Shown one piece after another: positions 42,827-51,076 of a DNA stretch of 64,000 bases. The notes below the pieces were generated by a model that searched no databases, was not told the DNA's origin, and saw only the letters and a list, made by a program, of their open reading frames with translations. Position 1 is the stretch's first letter; each line of letters begins with the position of its first letter. Location of the stretch: NCBI RefSeq assembly GCF_010727945.1, contig NZ_AP022569.1, positions 3,162,001 to 3,226,000 of the forward strand, written 5' to 3'. The stretch is from Mycobacterium cookii. GTDB lineage: Bacteria; Actinomycetota; Actinomycetes; Mycobacteriales; Mycobacteriaceae. The position numbers and the translations under genes are program-made.

Positions 42827-43738
42827 TTAATTGGTGTCGGGTGCCGCGGGTGGGACGTAGGTCCCGGTCGCCCTGAGCCGCTTGCGGGCCACGCGGCGAT
42901 AACCGTAGAAGTCGGAGATGTACGCCGGGCTGTCGTACAGCCAGTCCAGCGGTTCACGCATGTCGTCGACGTAGCCGATGGAGTAGGAACCGCGCTGGTA
43001 ACCCATCAGCCGGAGCAGACCTTCGGGAAGGGTCCGGGCGATCTCGGGCGGGCAGGCGAGATACTGGTTCTCCTCCTGCCGCAACCACCCGAGCGAGTAG
43101 CCCACGTTCATCCCGATCCGGCTGACTTCGGTCGTGTTGGCACCTCCGCCATGGAATATCGAGCCCGTATACATCAGCACTGACCCCTTGGTCATGATCG
43201 CTGGGGCGGACAGCTCGAAGTCGACGTCGTCGGGGTCGTCCTCCCACCGGTGGCTGCCTACCACCATCCGGGTGGCGCCCATCTCCTCGGTGAAGTCGGT
43301 GACAGCCCACATGGTGCCCACTTCGGCTTCGAAACCCATCGGGAACCGGTAGCGGTCGAACGCCCACTGGTCCCGATGAATCATCTGCGCCGGCTCACCG
43401 GGTCCGATGGTCACCAGCTGGGTCAGGTCGATCTGGAAGGTGCTGGCGTGGTCGCCCAACACCAGATCGAGCGTGTCGATGATCGTCCGGTGGGCGATCA
43501 GTGGGCGAGCGCTCGGTGAACGGGCGATCAGCGCGCCGGTTCGTTGCGTGACCTCCCCGAGGAAGTCGGTGTTGCCTCCACATGTCACGGCCAGGTACGG
43601 CGCGATCTCGGCCCTGATCTGGTCCATCGTTTCGGCGGATGCGAGGTCGGCGATGACGACGCACCCGTCTTCTTTGAGCACTTCCGCGACATCTGCGGGC
43701 GCGCAGTCCGAACCGACTGTACGTACTGCTGTTGGCAT
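42827..43738 (-). CDS. Phytanoyl-CoA dioxygenase (PhyH)-family Fe(II)/2-oxoglutarate oxygenase
   Basis: 303 residues. The non-haem iron triad is readable: HxD in MIHRDQWAF, the distal His in SIFHGGGANTT, and the 2-oxoglutarate-binding Arg in EVSRIGMNVGY. Because the HxD Asp is intact, hydroxylation or desaturation is more likely than halogenation. The next gene encodes a discrete ACP, so the substrate may be an ACP-bound acyl or aminoacyl group. The start is taken as ATG 43738 because TATAGT lies 7 bp upstream, which fits a leaderless mRNA; an in-frame GTG at 43747 is less likely. The gene is divergent from the LLM oxidoreductase gene. Confidence 0.85.
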   Translation of the reverse strand: MPTAVRTVGSDCAPADVAEVLKEDGCVVIADLASAETMDQIRAEIAPYLAVTCGGNTDFLGEVTQRTGALIARSPSARPLIAHRTIIDTLDLVLGDHASTFQIDLTQLVTIGPGEPAQMIHRDQWAFDRYRFPMGFEAEVGTMWAVTDFTEEMGATRMVVGSHRWEDDPDDVDFELSAPAIMTKGSVLMYTGSIFHGGGANTTEVSRIGMNVGYSLGWLRQEENQYLACPPEIARTLPEGLLRLMGYQRGSYSIGYVDDMREPLDWLYDSPAYISDFYGYRRVARKRLRATGTYVPPAAPDTN

Positions 43739-43830
43739 GGAAAGCACTATAAGGGATGATATAAGGATATTTCAATGACTATTGGTCGGTAATGAGTTAG
43801 CTTTGATGCCAAGCCATGGAGGTAAGGACG
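43739..43830. promoter_or_regulatory. AT-rich divergent promoter region
   Basis: This short, unusually AT-rich gap separates the dioxygenase operon (minus) from the LLM oxidoreductase operon (plus). The minus-strand -10 TATAGT is at 43751-43746. The plus side has GATATAAGGATA near 43758-43769, an 8-mer CTATTGGT (43779-43786) resembling elements before the other two transcripts of the cluster, and a strong GGAGG ribosome site at 43818-43822. Confidence 0.55.
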
Positions 43831-44760
43831 ATGCCCTCAACACTCCCGTTTCGATTCGGCGTACTCGCCGAGGTCACGCCCACCATGTCGGCTTGGCGAG
43901 ACCAGGCGCGGATGGCCGAGTCACTCGGCTACTCGACCCTGTACATCTCTGACCACCTCGACGCCCAGTTCGGGCCCCTGGTCGCCGCAACCGTGGCGGC
44001 CGAGGCGACCTCGACCCTCCACGTGGGCTTCGGTGTGTTGAACAACGACCTCCGCAACCCGGTCGTCGTGGCCAAGGAGATCGCCACGCTCGGCTTGGCG
44101 GCCGAAGAACGGGTCGAGGTGGGTTTCGGCGCGGGCTGGCTGCGGAGCGATTACGAACAAGCGGGCATCGCGTACGACAAACCCGCTGTCCGCGTGGACC
44201 GGCTGGCCGAGAGCCTCGCGGTCATGAAGACGCTGTGGTCCGAAGGGAAGTCGACGTACACCGGGACCTATTACACGGTGCAGGACGCCCGCTGCGATCC
44301 TCGCCCGGCTTTGCCGCCCCGCGTCATCGTCGGAGGCGGAAGCAAACGAATACTCACCGTCGCGGCCGAACACGCGGACACCGTGGGCGTCAACACCAGC
44401 CTGGCGTCGGGCGTAAAGGGCGGCGATCTGGCGAGCCAGGCCTCCTTCGAGCATTTCGATCGCTGCCTGTCATGGGTGCGCGACGGGGCCGGTGACCGCT
44501 TCAACGCCATCGAGCTGCAGATCGTGGCCTTCGCCACCAGAGTCGTCGCCAGCCAGCGCGCGGCCGCTCGCACCGCAACGATGCTCGGCTTTCCGGGCGA
44601 GGATGCGCTCGAACTCCCGATCGTCCTGATCGGCACCGAGGACGAGTTGTGTGAGCGGCTTCTCAAGCGCCGCGAGCGGTGGGGCTTCACCAACATCGTC
44701 ATCGGCGCCGAGGCGATGGAGTCCTTCGCGCCGGTGGTCGCCCGACTCGCGGGCAGCTGA
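43831..44760 (+). CDS. LLM-class F420-dependent oxidoreductase
   Basis: 309 residues with the luciferase-like monooxygenase TIM-barrel pattern: FRFGVLAEV, YSTLYISDHLD, LHVGFGVLNNDLRNPVVVAKE, RVEVGFGAGW and PPRVIVGGGSKRIL. Actinobacterial members of this type normally use coenzyme F420 and catalyse reductions or dehydrogenations; a flavin-dependent monooxygenase is the alternative. ATG 43831 follows GGAGG by 8 nt, whereas the upstream ATG 43816 sits on the ribosome site. It leads an operon with a stand-alone adenylation enzyme and a methyltransferase, so it probably acts on the same activated or carrier-bound substrate as the divergent dioxygenase. Confidence 0.85.
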   Translation: MPSTLPFRFGVLAEVTPTMSAWRDQARMAESLGYSTLYISDHLDAQFGPLVAATVAAEATSTLHVGFGVLNNDLRNPVVVAKEIATLGLAAEERVEVGFGAGWLRSDYEQAGIAYDKPAVRVDRLAESLAVMKTLWSEGKSTYTGTYYTVQDARCDPRPALPPRVIVGGGSKRILTVAAEHADTVGVNTSLASGVKGGDLASQASFEHFDRCLSWVRDGAGDRFNAIELQIVAFATRVVASQRAAARTATMLGFPGEDALELPIVLIGTEDELCERLLKRRERWGFTNIVIGAEAMESFAPVVARLAGS

Positions 44761-44767
44761 GCCGCAC

Positions 44768-46306
44768 GTGACGAACACCTGCGTGCTCGGCGCTGTGCTG
44801 GACTACGTAAACCGAGACCCGAACCAGCCCGCCGTCAAGGACCTGAACCGCGCATTGACCCGCGGCGAACTGCGCGCCGCAGCGCGCCGAGTGGCTGCCG
44901 GCCTGCATCAGAAAGGCGTCAGGCCCGGCGATCGGGTTGCTCTGCTGATCGGCAACTCGGTGGACTTCGTGGTGGCGGCGGTGGGCTGTCTGTGGGCGGG
45001 GGCCACGTTCGTTCCGCTGGCGATCACCGACCCTGACGTCCGCCGCGCGCAGATCGTCGCCGACTGCCGACCCGCACAGGTGATTACCGCGGGTCAGACG
45101 CGGCCATCGGGACTCCCAGCCGGCACGGTGTGGACCAGCCTTTCGGCCTTGAGCGCGGCAGGCGGTCCCCCGCCACTACCCGTGACGGGCCGGATTGCGT
45201 ACATCATCTACACCTCGGGCACGACCGGAGTTCCCAAAGGCGTCCAGATCACCTCGGACGCCTTTTTCACCGCGGCCGAAGCATGCGCCGACGCGGTCGG
45301 GCTCACCCCGGACGACCGAGCGCTCTGCGTTTCGCCCGTGCACTTCGACGGGTCCTTTTCGGCGATCTTTCCTCCGCTCGTGCGCGGAGTCCCACTCGTC
45401 ATCCCCGACCGGGAAGCTTTGCTGTTTCCACGCCGGTTCTTCTCGATTGTCGCCCGCGAGGGCATCACTGCGACCAGCTTCTCTCCCAGTTACCTGCGGC
45501 TGCTTCGGTCCAGCGGCCGGCTCGATCGTCTGGCCGACACCCCATTGCGCGTGATGGCCCTGGGTGGTGAAGCGCCGTCCACTGCCGACATCCGGGCGGT
45601 GTGGGCCGCCAGTCCAGGCCTGCGGGTGGTCAACCGGTACGGGCCGACCGAGACGACCATCGCGGTCGCTCATCTCGACCTGACGCCGGAGCTGCTCGAC
45701 GCCGGGCTGGTACCGATCGGCCAGCCGCACGCCGGCAGCTCGTTCCACCTCGTCGACGAACACGGAAGTCCGGTGGACGGCCCCGGCGTCGTCGGCGAGC
45801 TGCACATCAGCGGGCGGCAGCTGATGGCCGGATACCTGAACGACCCGGGCCACAGCGCGGCCGTGCTGCGAACCGACGTGGTCGAGGGAGCCACCGTCTA
45901 CCGCACCGGCGATCTGGTTTACCGCGACGACCGGGGCAATTACGTCTACGTCGGCCGTTCGGACCGCGTCATCAAGCGCCATGGTGTGCGGCTGTCACTG
46001 GTCGAGGTGACCGAGGCGCTCGGCAGCACCGAGGGGATCGCATCCGCGGCGTGCACGACCTTCGACCTGGAGGGCGATCTGGGGATCGCCGCATTTGTGG
46101 TGACCGACCGCGAACTCACCCCTGTCGGCGTCCGCCAGGCCGCGAGCCAACGGCTCCCCGAGACCATGTTGCCCGATCAGTTCTTCCTGGTGGCCAGCTT
46201 GCCCTTGACTTCTTCCAGCAAGGTCGATGAGAAACGCCTGCTCAAGGAGGCTGGCTTGACCCCGCCGAACGAAGGGGCCCGAGCCGCCAGTGTCGTTGCT
46301 CTCTGA
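44768..46306 (+). CDS. Stand-alone adenylation (AMP-forming) enzyme
   Basis: 512 residues from GTG 44768, 7 bp after the LLM gene. It has the A-domain core motifs [34 protein letters not shown] and GRSDRVIKRHGVRL, and a C-terminal lysine in SSSKVD (NGK-like). It has no carrier or condensation domain, so it activates an amino or carboxylic acid as the adenylate and loads it in trans, probably onto the ACP at 42.5-42.8 kb. After FDGS the pocket region is atypical, so no substrate is proposed. A start farther upstream would lie inside the LLM gene and is rejected. Confidence 0.85.
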   Translation: MTNTCVLGAVLDYVNRDPNQPAVKDLNRALTRGELRAAARRVAAGLHQKGVRPGDRVALLIGNSVDFVVAAVGCLWAGATFVPLAITDPDVRRAQIVADCRPAQVITAGQTRPSGLPAGTVWTSLSALSAAGGPPPLPVTGRIAYIIYTSGTTGVPKGVQITSDAFFTAAEACADAVGLTPDDRALCVSPVHFDGSFSAIFPPLVRGVPLVIPDREALLFPRRFFSIVAREGITATSFSPSYLRLLRSSGRLDRLADTPLRVMALGGEAPSTADIRAVWAASPGLRVVNRYGPTETTIAVAHLDLTPELLDAGLVPIGQPHAGSSFHLVDEHGSPVDGPGVVGELHISGRQLMAGYLNDPGHSAAVLRTDVVEGATVYRTGDLVYRDDRGNYVYVGRSDRVIKRHGVRLSLVEVTEALGSTEGIASAACTTFDLEGDLGIAAFVVTDRELTPVGVRQAASQRLPETMLPDQFFLVASLPLTSSSKVDEKRLLKEAGLTPPNEGARAASVVAL

Positions 46307-46319
46307 GAGGACCTTGCGT

Positions 46320-47048
46320 ATGCGAAGGAGAAGTTCATCGGCCTTCCCCGACGCGAGCCAGTACAACTTCTGGATCAAGCTGGCGCCAAGCGTGGCACGC
46401 CTGTTCGGAGCTTCCTCGACGCTTCGTACCAAGACCATCAACGCCGCACAGATCGCCGACTTCGTCGATTGGCAGGTGCGTGTGTTCGGTGCTCGGCCAA
46501 CGGTTTTCGGGCGGCGCGAAACGCTGTGGGAACGGCTCGCGCAGAGGCTGGACCCAAACCGTCGTCTTGTGGTGCTCGAGTTCGGTGTCGCCTGGGGCTA
46601 TGCGACCAACTGGTGGTTGTGCCGATTGGGCGGTCGCGACGACGTGGTCTGGCACGGGTTCGACCGTTTCACGGGGCTGCCACGCGCCTGGCGTGAATAT
46701 CCGCAGGGCATGTTCGATGCCGGTGGTCAGCCGCCGGCGATCGACGATGAGCGCGTACGTTGGCACGTCGGCGACGTCCAGGACACTCTGGGCGCGGTGG
46801 ACCTGCCCGCCGCGCGCGATGCGCAATGGCTGGTGCTGTTCGACATGGACATCTACGAACCGACCGTCTTTGCCTGGGAGGCGATCAATGCTCACCTACG
46901 ACCGGGGGATGTCATCTACCTCGACGAAGCGGTGGACCGCGACGAACGGTGCGTCCTGGACGAGATGATCCTGCCGTCGATCGGTTGCGAGTCCGTCGGC
47001 GCCACGCCGTACGCGTTGGGTCTGGTGGTAACCCGTCCAGTCGGCTGA
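46320..47048 (+). CDS. SAM-dependent methyltransferase-like protein (TylF/CmcI-like)
   Basis: 242 residues. VVLEFGVAWGYATNWW is a motif I-like glycine region and is followed by HGFDRFTGLPRAW and LVLFDMDIYEPTV, the arrangement seen in TylF/CmcI-type methyltransferases, in which acidic residues bind a metal. ATG 46320 is preceded by AGAGGA; a GTG at 46290 overlapping the previous gene is the alternative. It belongs to the LLM-adenylation operon. It could methylate a hydroxyl introduced by the dioxygenase, but no substrate can be read from the sequence. Family assignment is moderate because the glycine motif is FGVAWG rather than the usual GxGxG. Confidence 0.65.
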   Translation: MRRRSSSAFPDASQYNFWIKLAPSVARLFGASSTLRTKTINAAQIADFVDWQVRVFGARPTVFGRRETLWERLAQRLDPNRRLVVLEFGVAWGYATNWWLCRLGGRDDVVWHGFDRFTGLPRAWREYPQGMFDAGGQPPAIDDERVRWHVGDVQDTLGAVDLPAARDAQWLVLFDMDIYEPTVFAWEAINAHLRPGDVIYLDEAVDRDERCVLDEMILPSIGCESVGATPYALGLVVTRPVG

Positions 47049-47151
47049 CGCTGTGGGGAAAGCCGGCTTGCCGGCGCCGAAGAGTCGCAAACCTGCCTGA
47101 CTACTGGCACACGCTTTTGCTACCATTAGTATGTAAATCGCCGTTTTATAG

Positions 47152-47157
47152 TACTAT
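47152..47157 (+). promoter_or_regulatory. -10 element of a leaderless transcript (PaaK-like gene)
   Basis: TACTAT ends 6 bp before ATG 47164, so transcription would begin at or next to the start codon. No ribosome site is present. The surrounding 50 bp are AT-rich. Confidence 0.55.
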
Positions 47158-47163
47158 CGGTCT

Positions 47164-48558
47164 ATGCAGACGATGCTCCCCACCCCGACGCCGGGCGGAA
47201 TCTACTCCGAACTGGTCCGGCGCCAACGTGCCGAATTGCAGGACGCCTACATGAAGGGGGTGCGCCGGCTGCGTTGGGACGCAGCACGTCTCGCCGCCGA
47301 ACGCGAACGGCGCCTTCGGGAGCTGCTGGTGCACGCCGCCGAGCACTCGCCGTTCTGGCGGGAACGACTGGCAGGCCACGACCTGGCCAACTTCACCGAG
47401 GCCGACCTCCCGTCACTGCCGATCCTGACCAAGACCGAGATGATGACAGAGTTCGACCGGATTCTCACCGTCCCCGGGTTGACCCGCGCCCGCATCAGCG
47501 AACACATCAGTTCGCTGGACGGCGACCGCTACATCGACGACGAGTACCGGGCGATCGTCAGCTCGGGATACGCCGGGACCGAGGCCTACCACGTCTACGG
47601 CTGGGACTCGTTCATCACGTTCGTGATGCAGGGCTCGCGGTGGACCGGGCGACGCGGCGAAGACCCGGCGGCGGTTTTGGCCCAGTGCTTCAGTTGCAGC
47701 GCCAGGCATGAATCGGGCGCGTTCTACGCCTTCAGCAGCTTCGAGGGCGGCGGGCCCACGTCGCACTGCTTCGACGCCACACTGCCCCTGGGCGCGATGG
47801 TCGACCGTCTCAACAACATCCGTCCTGGTGTGGAGGCCCTGCAGGGTTGGCCGAGCCTGATCTGGGAGCTGGCGCAAGAGGCCAGGCTTGGGCGGCTGAC
47901 CATCAAGCCGACCTGGGTCAGCGTCGCTGGGGAGCTGTGCACCGAGCCGGTCCGCGAGGCCGTGCGGTCCGCGTGGGGGATCGAGGCTTCGGAGTTCTGG
48001 GGCTGCTCAGAAGGCACCTACGCGTTTCCGTGCGGCGTCGGCGAAGGCATGCACGTCGCCGACGATCTGGTGATCCTCGAGCCGGCGGACGCCGACGGCA
48101 ACGTCGTGCCCTATGGGCAGCCCGCGGCTCGGATGCTGCTGACCAACCTGTTCAACCCGGTGCAGCCGCTGATCCGCTACGACCTGACCGACGCGGTGAC
48201 GATGACCGACGAGCCATGCCCGTGCGGTTGCGCTCATCGACGCATCTTGTCGGTCAACGGCCGGATCGACGGCGTGTTCAAGTACGACGGTGGTGCCGTG
48301 GTGCCGCGCGCGGATCTCGAACAGACGGTCGTGGCCACCCCCGGCGTCGTGAACTTCTTCATCGACCAAAACCACGGCGGAGTCGATGTGTCCGTGGTGA
48401 CCGACGGTTCGACCGACCTCCAGCAACTGCGGACGGAACTGAGCGACGTGCTCGGTCGGCACGGCGGGCCGAGTACGGACGTCGACGTGCGCGCGGTCGA
48501 TTCGATCAAGCGGCTGTCGCGAGGGAAAACCAGGCAGTTCGACACTGAGGCGGTCTAG
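47164..48558 (+). CDS. Phenylacetate-CoA ligase (PaaK)-like adenylate-forming enzyme
   Basis: 464 residues. The N-terminal RRLRELLVHAAEHSPFWRERL, the LPILTKTEMM segment and the late LIRYDLTDAVTM and GRIDGVFKYDG are typical of PaaK-like enzymes, which adenylate a carboxylic acid and transfer it to CoA or, in some pathways, a carrier protein. The glycine-rich loop is SSGYAGTEAY, a divergent form. CPCGCAHR near residue 355 resembles the zinc- or structure-forming cysteines of the family. It is the last gene before the tRNA-Arg and appears to have its own leaderless promoter. It is the second acid-activating enzyme of the cluster. Confidence 0.8.
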   Translation: MQTMLPTPTPGGIYSELVRRQRAELQDAYMKGVRRLRWDAARLAAERERRLRELLVHAAEHSPFWRERLAGHDLANFTEADLPSLPILTKTEMMTEFDRILTVPGLTRARISEHISSLDGDRYIDDEYRAIVSSGYAGTEAYHVYGWDSFITFVMQGSRWTGRRGEDPAAVLAQCFSCSARHESGAFYAFSSFEGGGPTSHCFDATLPLGAMVDRLNNIRPGVEALQGWPSLIWELAQEARLGRLTIKPTWVSVAGELCTEPVREAVRSAWGIEASEFWGCSEGTYAFPCGVGEGMHVADDLVILEPADADGNVVPYGQPAARMLLTNLFNPVQPLIRYDLTDAVTMTDEPCPCGCAHRRILSVNGRIDGVFKYDGGAVVPRADLEQTVVATPGVVNFFIDQNHGGVDVSVVTDGSTDLQQLRTELSDVLGRHGGPSTDVDVRAVDSIKRLSRGKTRQFDTEAV

Positions 48559-48569
48559 CCGACGATATG

Positions 48570-48645
48570 TGGCGCGCCCGAAGGGATTCGAACCCCTAAC
48601 CTTCTGATCCGTAGTCAGATGCTCTATCCGTTGAGCTACGGGCGC
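48570..48645 (-). tRNA. tRNA-Arg (ACG)
   Basis: Full cloverleaf: acceptor GCGCCCG/CGGGCGC, anticodon stem CTGA/TCAG with loop CTACGGA (anticodon ACG), TTCGAAT T-loop and an encoded CCA. The 3' end faces the accessory region and is 12 bp from the PaaK-like stop codon. Confidence 0.95.
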
Positions 48646-48720
48646 ATGTGTTCAGTTGTCTCTCGTACTGCTGTGGTGACCCATTTCGCCCGGCTTACGC
48701 CGCGCTTGCGATCCCCACGC

Positions 48721-48812
48721 TGGCGGAGGCGAGAGGATTTGAACCTCCGGTCCCCGGTAAGGGGGACAACTCATTAGCAGTGAGTCCCATTCGGCCGCTC
48801 TGGCACGCCTCC
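48721..48812 (-). tRNA. tRNA-Ser (GCT)
   Basis: Acceptor GGAGGCG/CGCCTCC, anticodon stem CTCA/TGAG with loop CTGCTAA (anticodon GCT), a long variable arm typical of serine tRNA, TTCAAAT T-loop and an encoded CCA. Confidence 0.95.
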
Positions 48813-48894
48813 TCGAACTTCCCGAGGGTACCGGACCGCCGCCAGGAGCCGACCGCCGGAACCGCCGCGGAGCACAGCGTACACAGGCCGGACA

Positions 48895-48900
48895 TATGCT
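48895..48900 (+). promoter_or_regulatory. -10 element of a leaderless transcript (hisC2)
   Basis: TATGCT ends 6 bp before ATG 48907, the spacing expected for a leaderless mycobacterial mRNA. Confidence 0.5.
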
Positions 48901-48906
48901 GTCGAA

Positions 48907-49980
48907 ATGACTGCTCGCCTGCGCCCGGAAATGGCCGAGCTGCCGGCGTACGTACCGGGCAAGACGGTGCCGGGTGCCATCAAACTGGCCAGCAACGAGA
49001 CCGTCTTCGGCCCGCTGCCGAGCGTCCGCGCGGCCATCGAGTGCGCCACCGATGCCGTGAACCGCTACCCGGACAACGGCTGCGCCGACCTCAAATCGGC
49101 TCTGGCGAAGCACCTTAACTCCGGCCGGGTCGGCAGCGCCGGCGGCTGGGGGCCCGAGCACATCGCGGTCGGCTGTGGATCGGTGAGCCTGTGCCAGCAA
49201 CTCATCCAGATCAGCGCCACCGCCGGCGACGAGGTGCTGTTCGGCTGGCGCAGCTTCGAGATCTACCCGCTGCAGGTCCGCCTCGCCGGGGCCACCGAGG
49301 TCCAGGTGCCGCTGTCCGACCACACCTTCGACCTGCAGGCGATGCTCGCCGCGGTCACCGACCGGACCCGGCTGATATTCGTCTGCAACCCCAACAACCC
49401 CACCTCGACGGTGGTCGACCCGGACGCGTTGACGCGGTTCGTCGAGGCGGTGCCATCGCACGTCCTGATCGCAATCGACGAGGCCTACGTCGAGTACATC
49501 CGCGACGGCCTGCTGCCCGACAGCCTGGCCCTGGTGCGTAGCTACCCCAATGTCGTTGTGCTGCGGACGTTTTCGAAGGCGTACGGCCTGGCCGGCCTGC
49601 GAGTGGGCTACGCGGCCGGCCATCCGGAGTTGATCACCGCCCTGGACAAGGCTTACGTGCCGTTCACCGCGACGAGCGTCTCGCAGGCCGCGGCGATCGC
49701 GTCGCTGGACGCCGCAGACGAGCTGCTCGCCCGCACCGACGCCGTGGTCGCAGAGCGCACCCGGGTGAGCCACGCGCTGCGTGGCACGGGATTCACCCTG
49801 CCGCCGTCGCAGGCGAATTTCGTCTGGTTGCCGCTGGGATCCCGCACTCTGGACTTCGTCGAGAAGGCCGCCGACGCGCGGATCGTCGTCCGGCCGTACG
49901 GCAGCGACGGCGTCCGGGTGACCATCGGTGCGCCGGAAGAGAACGACGCCCTGCTGTCGTTTGCCGAGAACTGGATCTGA
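48907..49980 (+). CDS. hisC2: HisC2 / aromatic amino acid aminotransferase (Rv3772-like)
   Basis: 357 residues, class I/II PLP aminotransferase of the HisC/Pat group. Motifs include KLASNETVFGPLPSV, FVCNPNNPTST, IDEAYVEYI and the PLP lysine in TFSKAYGLAGLRVGY. Members transaminate histidinol phosphate or aromatic amino acids. Position next to tRNA genes and before the echA21-lipE block matches M. tuberculosis Rv3772. The ATG chosen gives the usual N-terminus (RPEMAELPAYVPGK) and fits a leaderless start. Confidence 0.93.
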   Translation: MTARLRPEMAELPAYVPGKTVPGAIKLASNETVFGPLPSVRAAIECATDAVNRYPDNGCADLKSALAKHLNSGRVGSAGGWGPEHIAVGCGSVSLCQQLIQISATAGDEVLFGWRSFEIYPLQVRLAGATEVQVPLSDHTFDLQAMLAAVTDRTRLIFVCNPNNPTSTVVDPDALTRFVEAVPSHVLIAIDEAYVEYIRDGLLPDSLALVRSYPNVVVLRTFSKAYGLAGLRVGYAAGHPELITALDKAYVPFTATSVSQAAAIASLDAADELLARTDAVVAERTRVSHALRGTGFTLPPSQANFVWLPLGSRTLDFVEKAADARIVVRPYGSDGVRVTIGAPEENDALLSFAENWI

Positions 49981-49995
49981 TCGAAGGAGATCGCG

Positions 49996-50463
49996 ATGAG
50001 TGAGACGCTGGCCCGCAAGAAGTTCACCGAGTTCAAGCAACACGCGGGCGCTATCGATGACGCCGAACTCGACGACTACTGGGCGAGCCTTACGCCGGCC
50101 AGCATCGACGGCATGTTGGGCGAATGGAAGGGCGGCGAATTCGTCACCGGCCACCGGATGAACGGCCAACTGGAGAAGGCGCGCTGGTTCGGCAAAACAT
50201 TCAACTCGGTGGCCGACGTGCAGCCACTGGTCTGCCTCGACGACGATGGGAACCGGTTTTCCAACGTCAAGATGGGCAAGGGTGAAGCGAGCCTGTGGCT
50301 CGAGGAATTCCGCGGCGAAGTCACCGCCACGATGGTGTACGACGGCCAACCCGTCCACGATCACTTCAAAGTGATCGACGACGACGCGGTGATGGGCATC
50401 ATGAACGGCAAGGGCGTCGTCGAGAACGGCCGGTACTTCTACTTCTACCTCGAGCGCGTCTAG
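49996..50463 (+). CDS. GXWXG / DUF4334 domain protein
   Basis: 155 residues. The N-terminal half has the GEWKGGEF (GxWxG) motif and the C-terminal half ends in NGRYFYFYLERV, the pattern of GXWXG plus DUF4334 proteins, whose function is unknown. A strong AAGGAGAT ribosome site precedes ATG 49996, 15 bp after hisC2, so it is probably co-transcribed. Its stop codon overlaps that of the convergent next gene. Confidence 0.85.
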   Translation: MSETLARKKFTEFKQHAGAIDDAELDDYWASLTPASIDGMLGEWKGGEFVTGHRMNGQLEKARWFGKTFNSVADVQPLVCLDDDGNRFSNVKMGKGEASLWLEEFRGEVTATMVYDGQPVHDHFKVIDDDAVMGIMNGKGVVENGRYFYFYLERV

Positions 50464-51062
50464 CTCTTCGGGCCCGGATCGCGGCCGGTGAACGCAACCA
50501 GGCGGTCGATACCCGGTGCATGGTCGTCGATCTCGACGGCGGCACCGAACTCCCCTTTAGCGCGGCGCTCGGGCGTGATGATCTTCTCGGCAACGCCCAG
50601 CACGTATTCCGCCAGCGAATCCGGTACGTCCGCCGGGTGTCCGGTGGCCACCGTGTAGTCCCATCCGTGCACGAGCAGACCGAATGCCAGCACGCCCGCC
50701 AGAGTGTGCACCGGCAGTTCGTTGCCGTGCCAGGTGACGGTGCCGTCCAAGCCGTGGCGGGCGTGAAAGGCGTCCAGCGTCGGACGGCCGACGGCGATGA
50801 TCTGACGCTCGGCGGTGTCGTCGGCATCGCGTGACGGAAGCTCGGCGTCGAGCGCTTCGCCGATCGACGTGATCGTCTCGACCAGGTGATCGGTCAATTG
50901 GCCCACGTCGAAGCCCTCGCTGCCGGTCTGGCGCGAGTGGTCGTCGGGCGAGATCGGATGCACGATGTGTTGCAGCACTCCCAGCGCCGCCTCGGCGGCG
51001 CGAAGTTCGTCGGCGGGAGGCGAGTCGGGTCCGGGGCGCAGGTCGGAAGGCATGCAATCCAC
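50460..51062 (-). CDS. TIGR03086-type metal-binding (DinB/MDMPI-like) protein, Rv3773c-like
   Basis: 200 residues. It resembles mycothiol-dependent maleylpyruvate isomerase/DinB-like four-helix proteins: an N-terminal helix with LTDHLVETI and later LAFGLLVHGWDYTVATG, whose His residues fit the metal site of the family. Location corresponds to M. tuberculosis Rv3773c. GTG 51062 or ATG 51053 may start translation. The stop codon shares bases with the stop of the DUF4334 gene. The reaction is unknown. Confidence 0.8.
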   Translation of the reverse strand: MDCMPSDLRPGPDSPPADELRAAEAALGVLQHIVHPISPDDHSRQTGSEGFDVGQLTDHLVETITSIGEALDAELPSRDADDTAERQIIAVGRPTLDAFHARHGLDGTVTWHGNELPVHTLAGVLAFGLLVHGWDYTVATGHPADVPDSLAEYVLGVAEKIITPERRAKGEFGAAVEIDDHAPGIDRLVAFTGRDPGPKS

Positions 51063-51064
51063 GG

Positions 51065-51070
51065 TACGGT
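51065..51070 (+). promoter_or_regulatory. -10-like element of a leaderless transcript (echA21)
   Basis: TACGGT ends 6 bp before ATG 51077. It matches TAnnnT but is less AT-rich than the other examples. Confidence 0.35.
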
Positions 51071-51076
51071 CTCGTC

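Noticed and set aside
1-48558. Insertion sequence, integrase or transposase driving the accessory region
   Set aside because: I found no transposase- or integrase-like protein and no clear terminal inverted repeats in the window.
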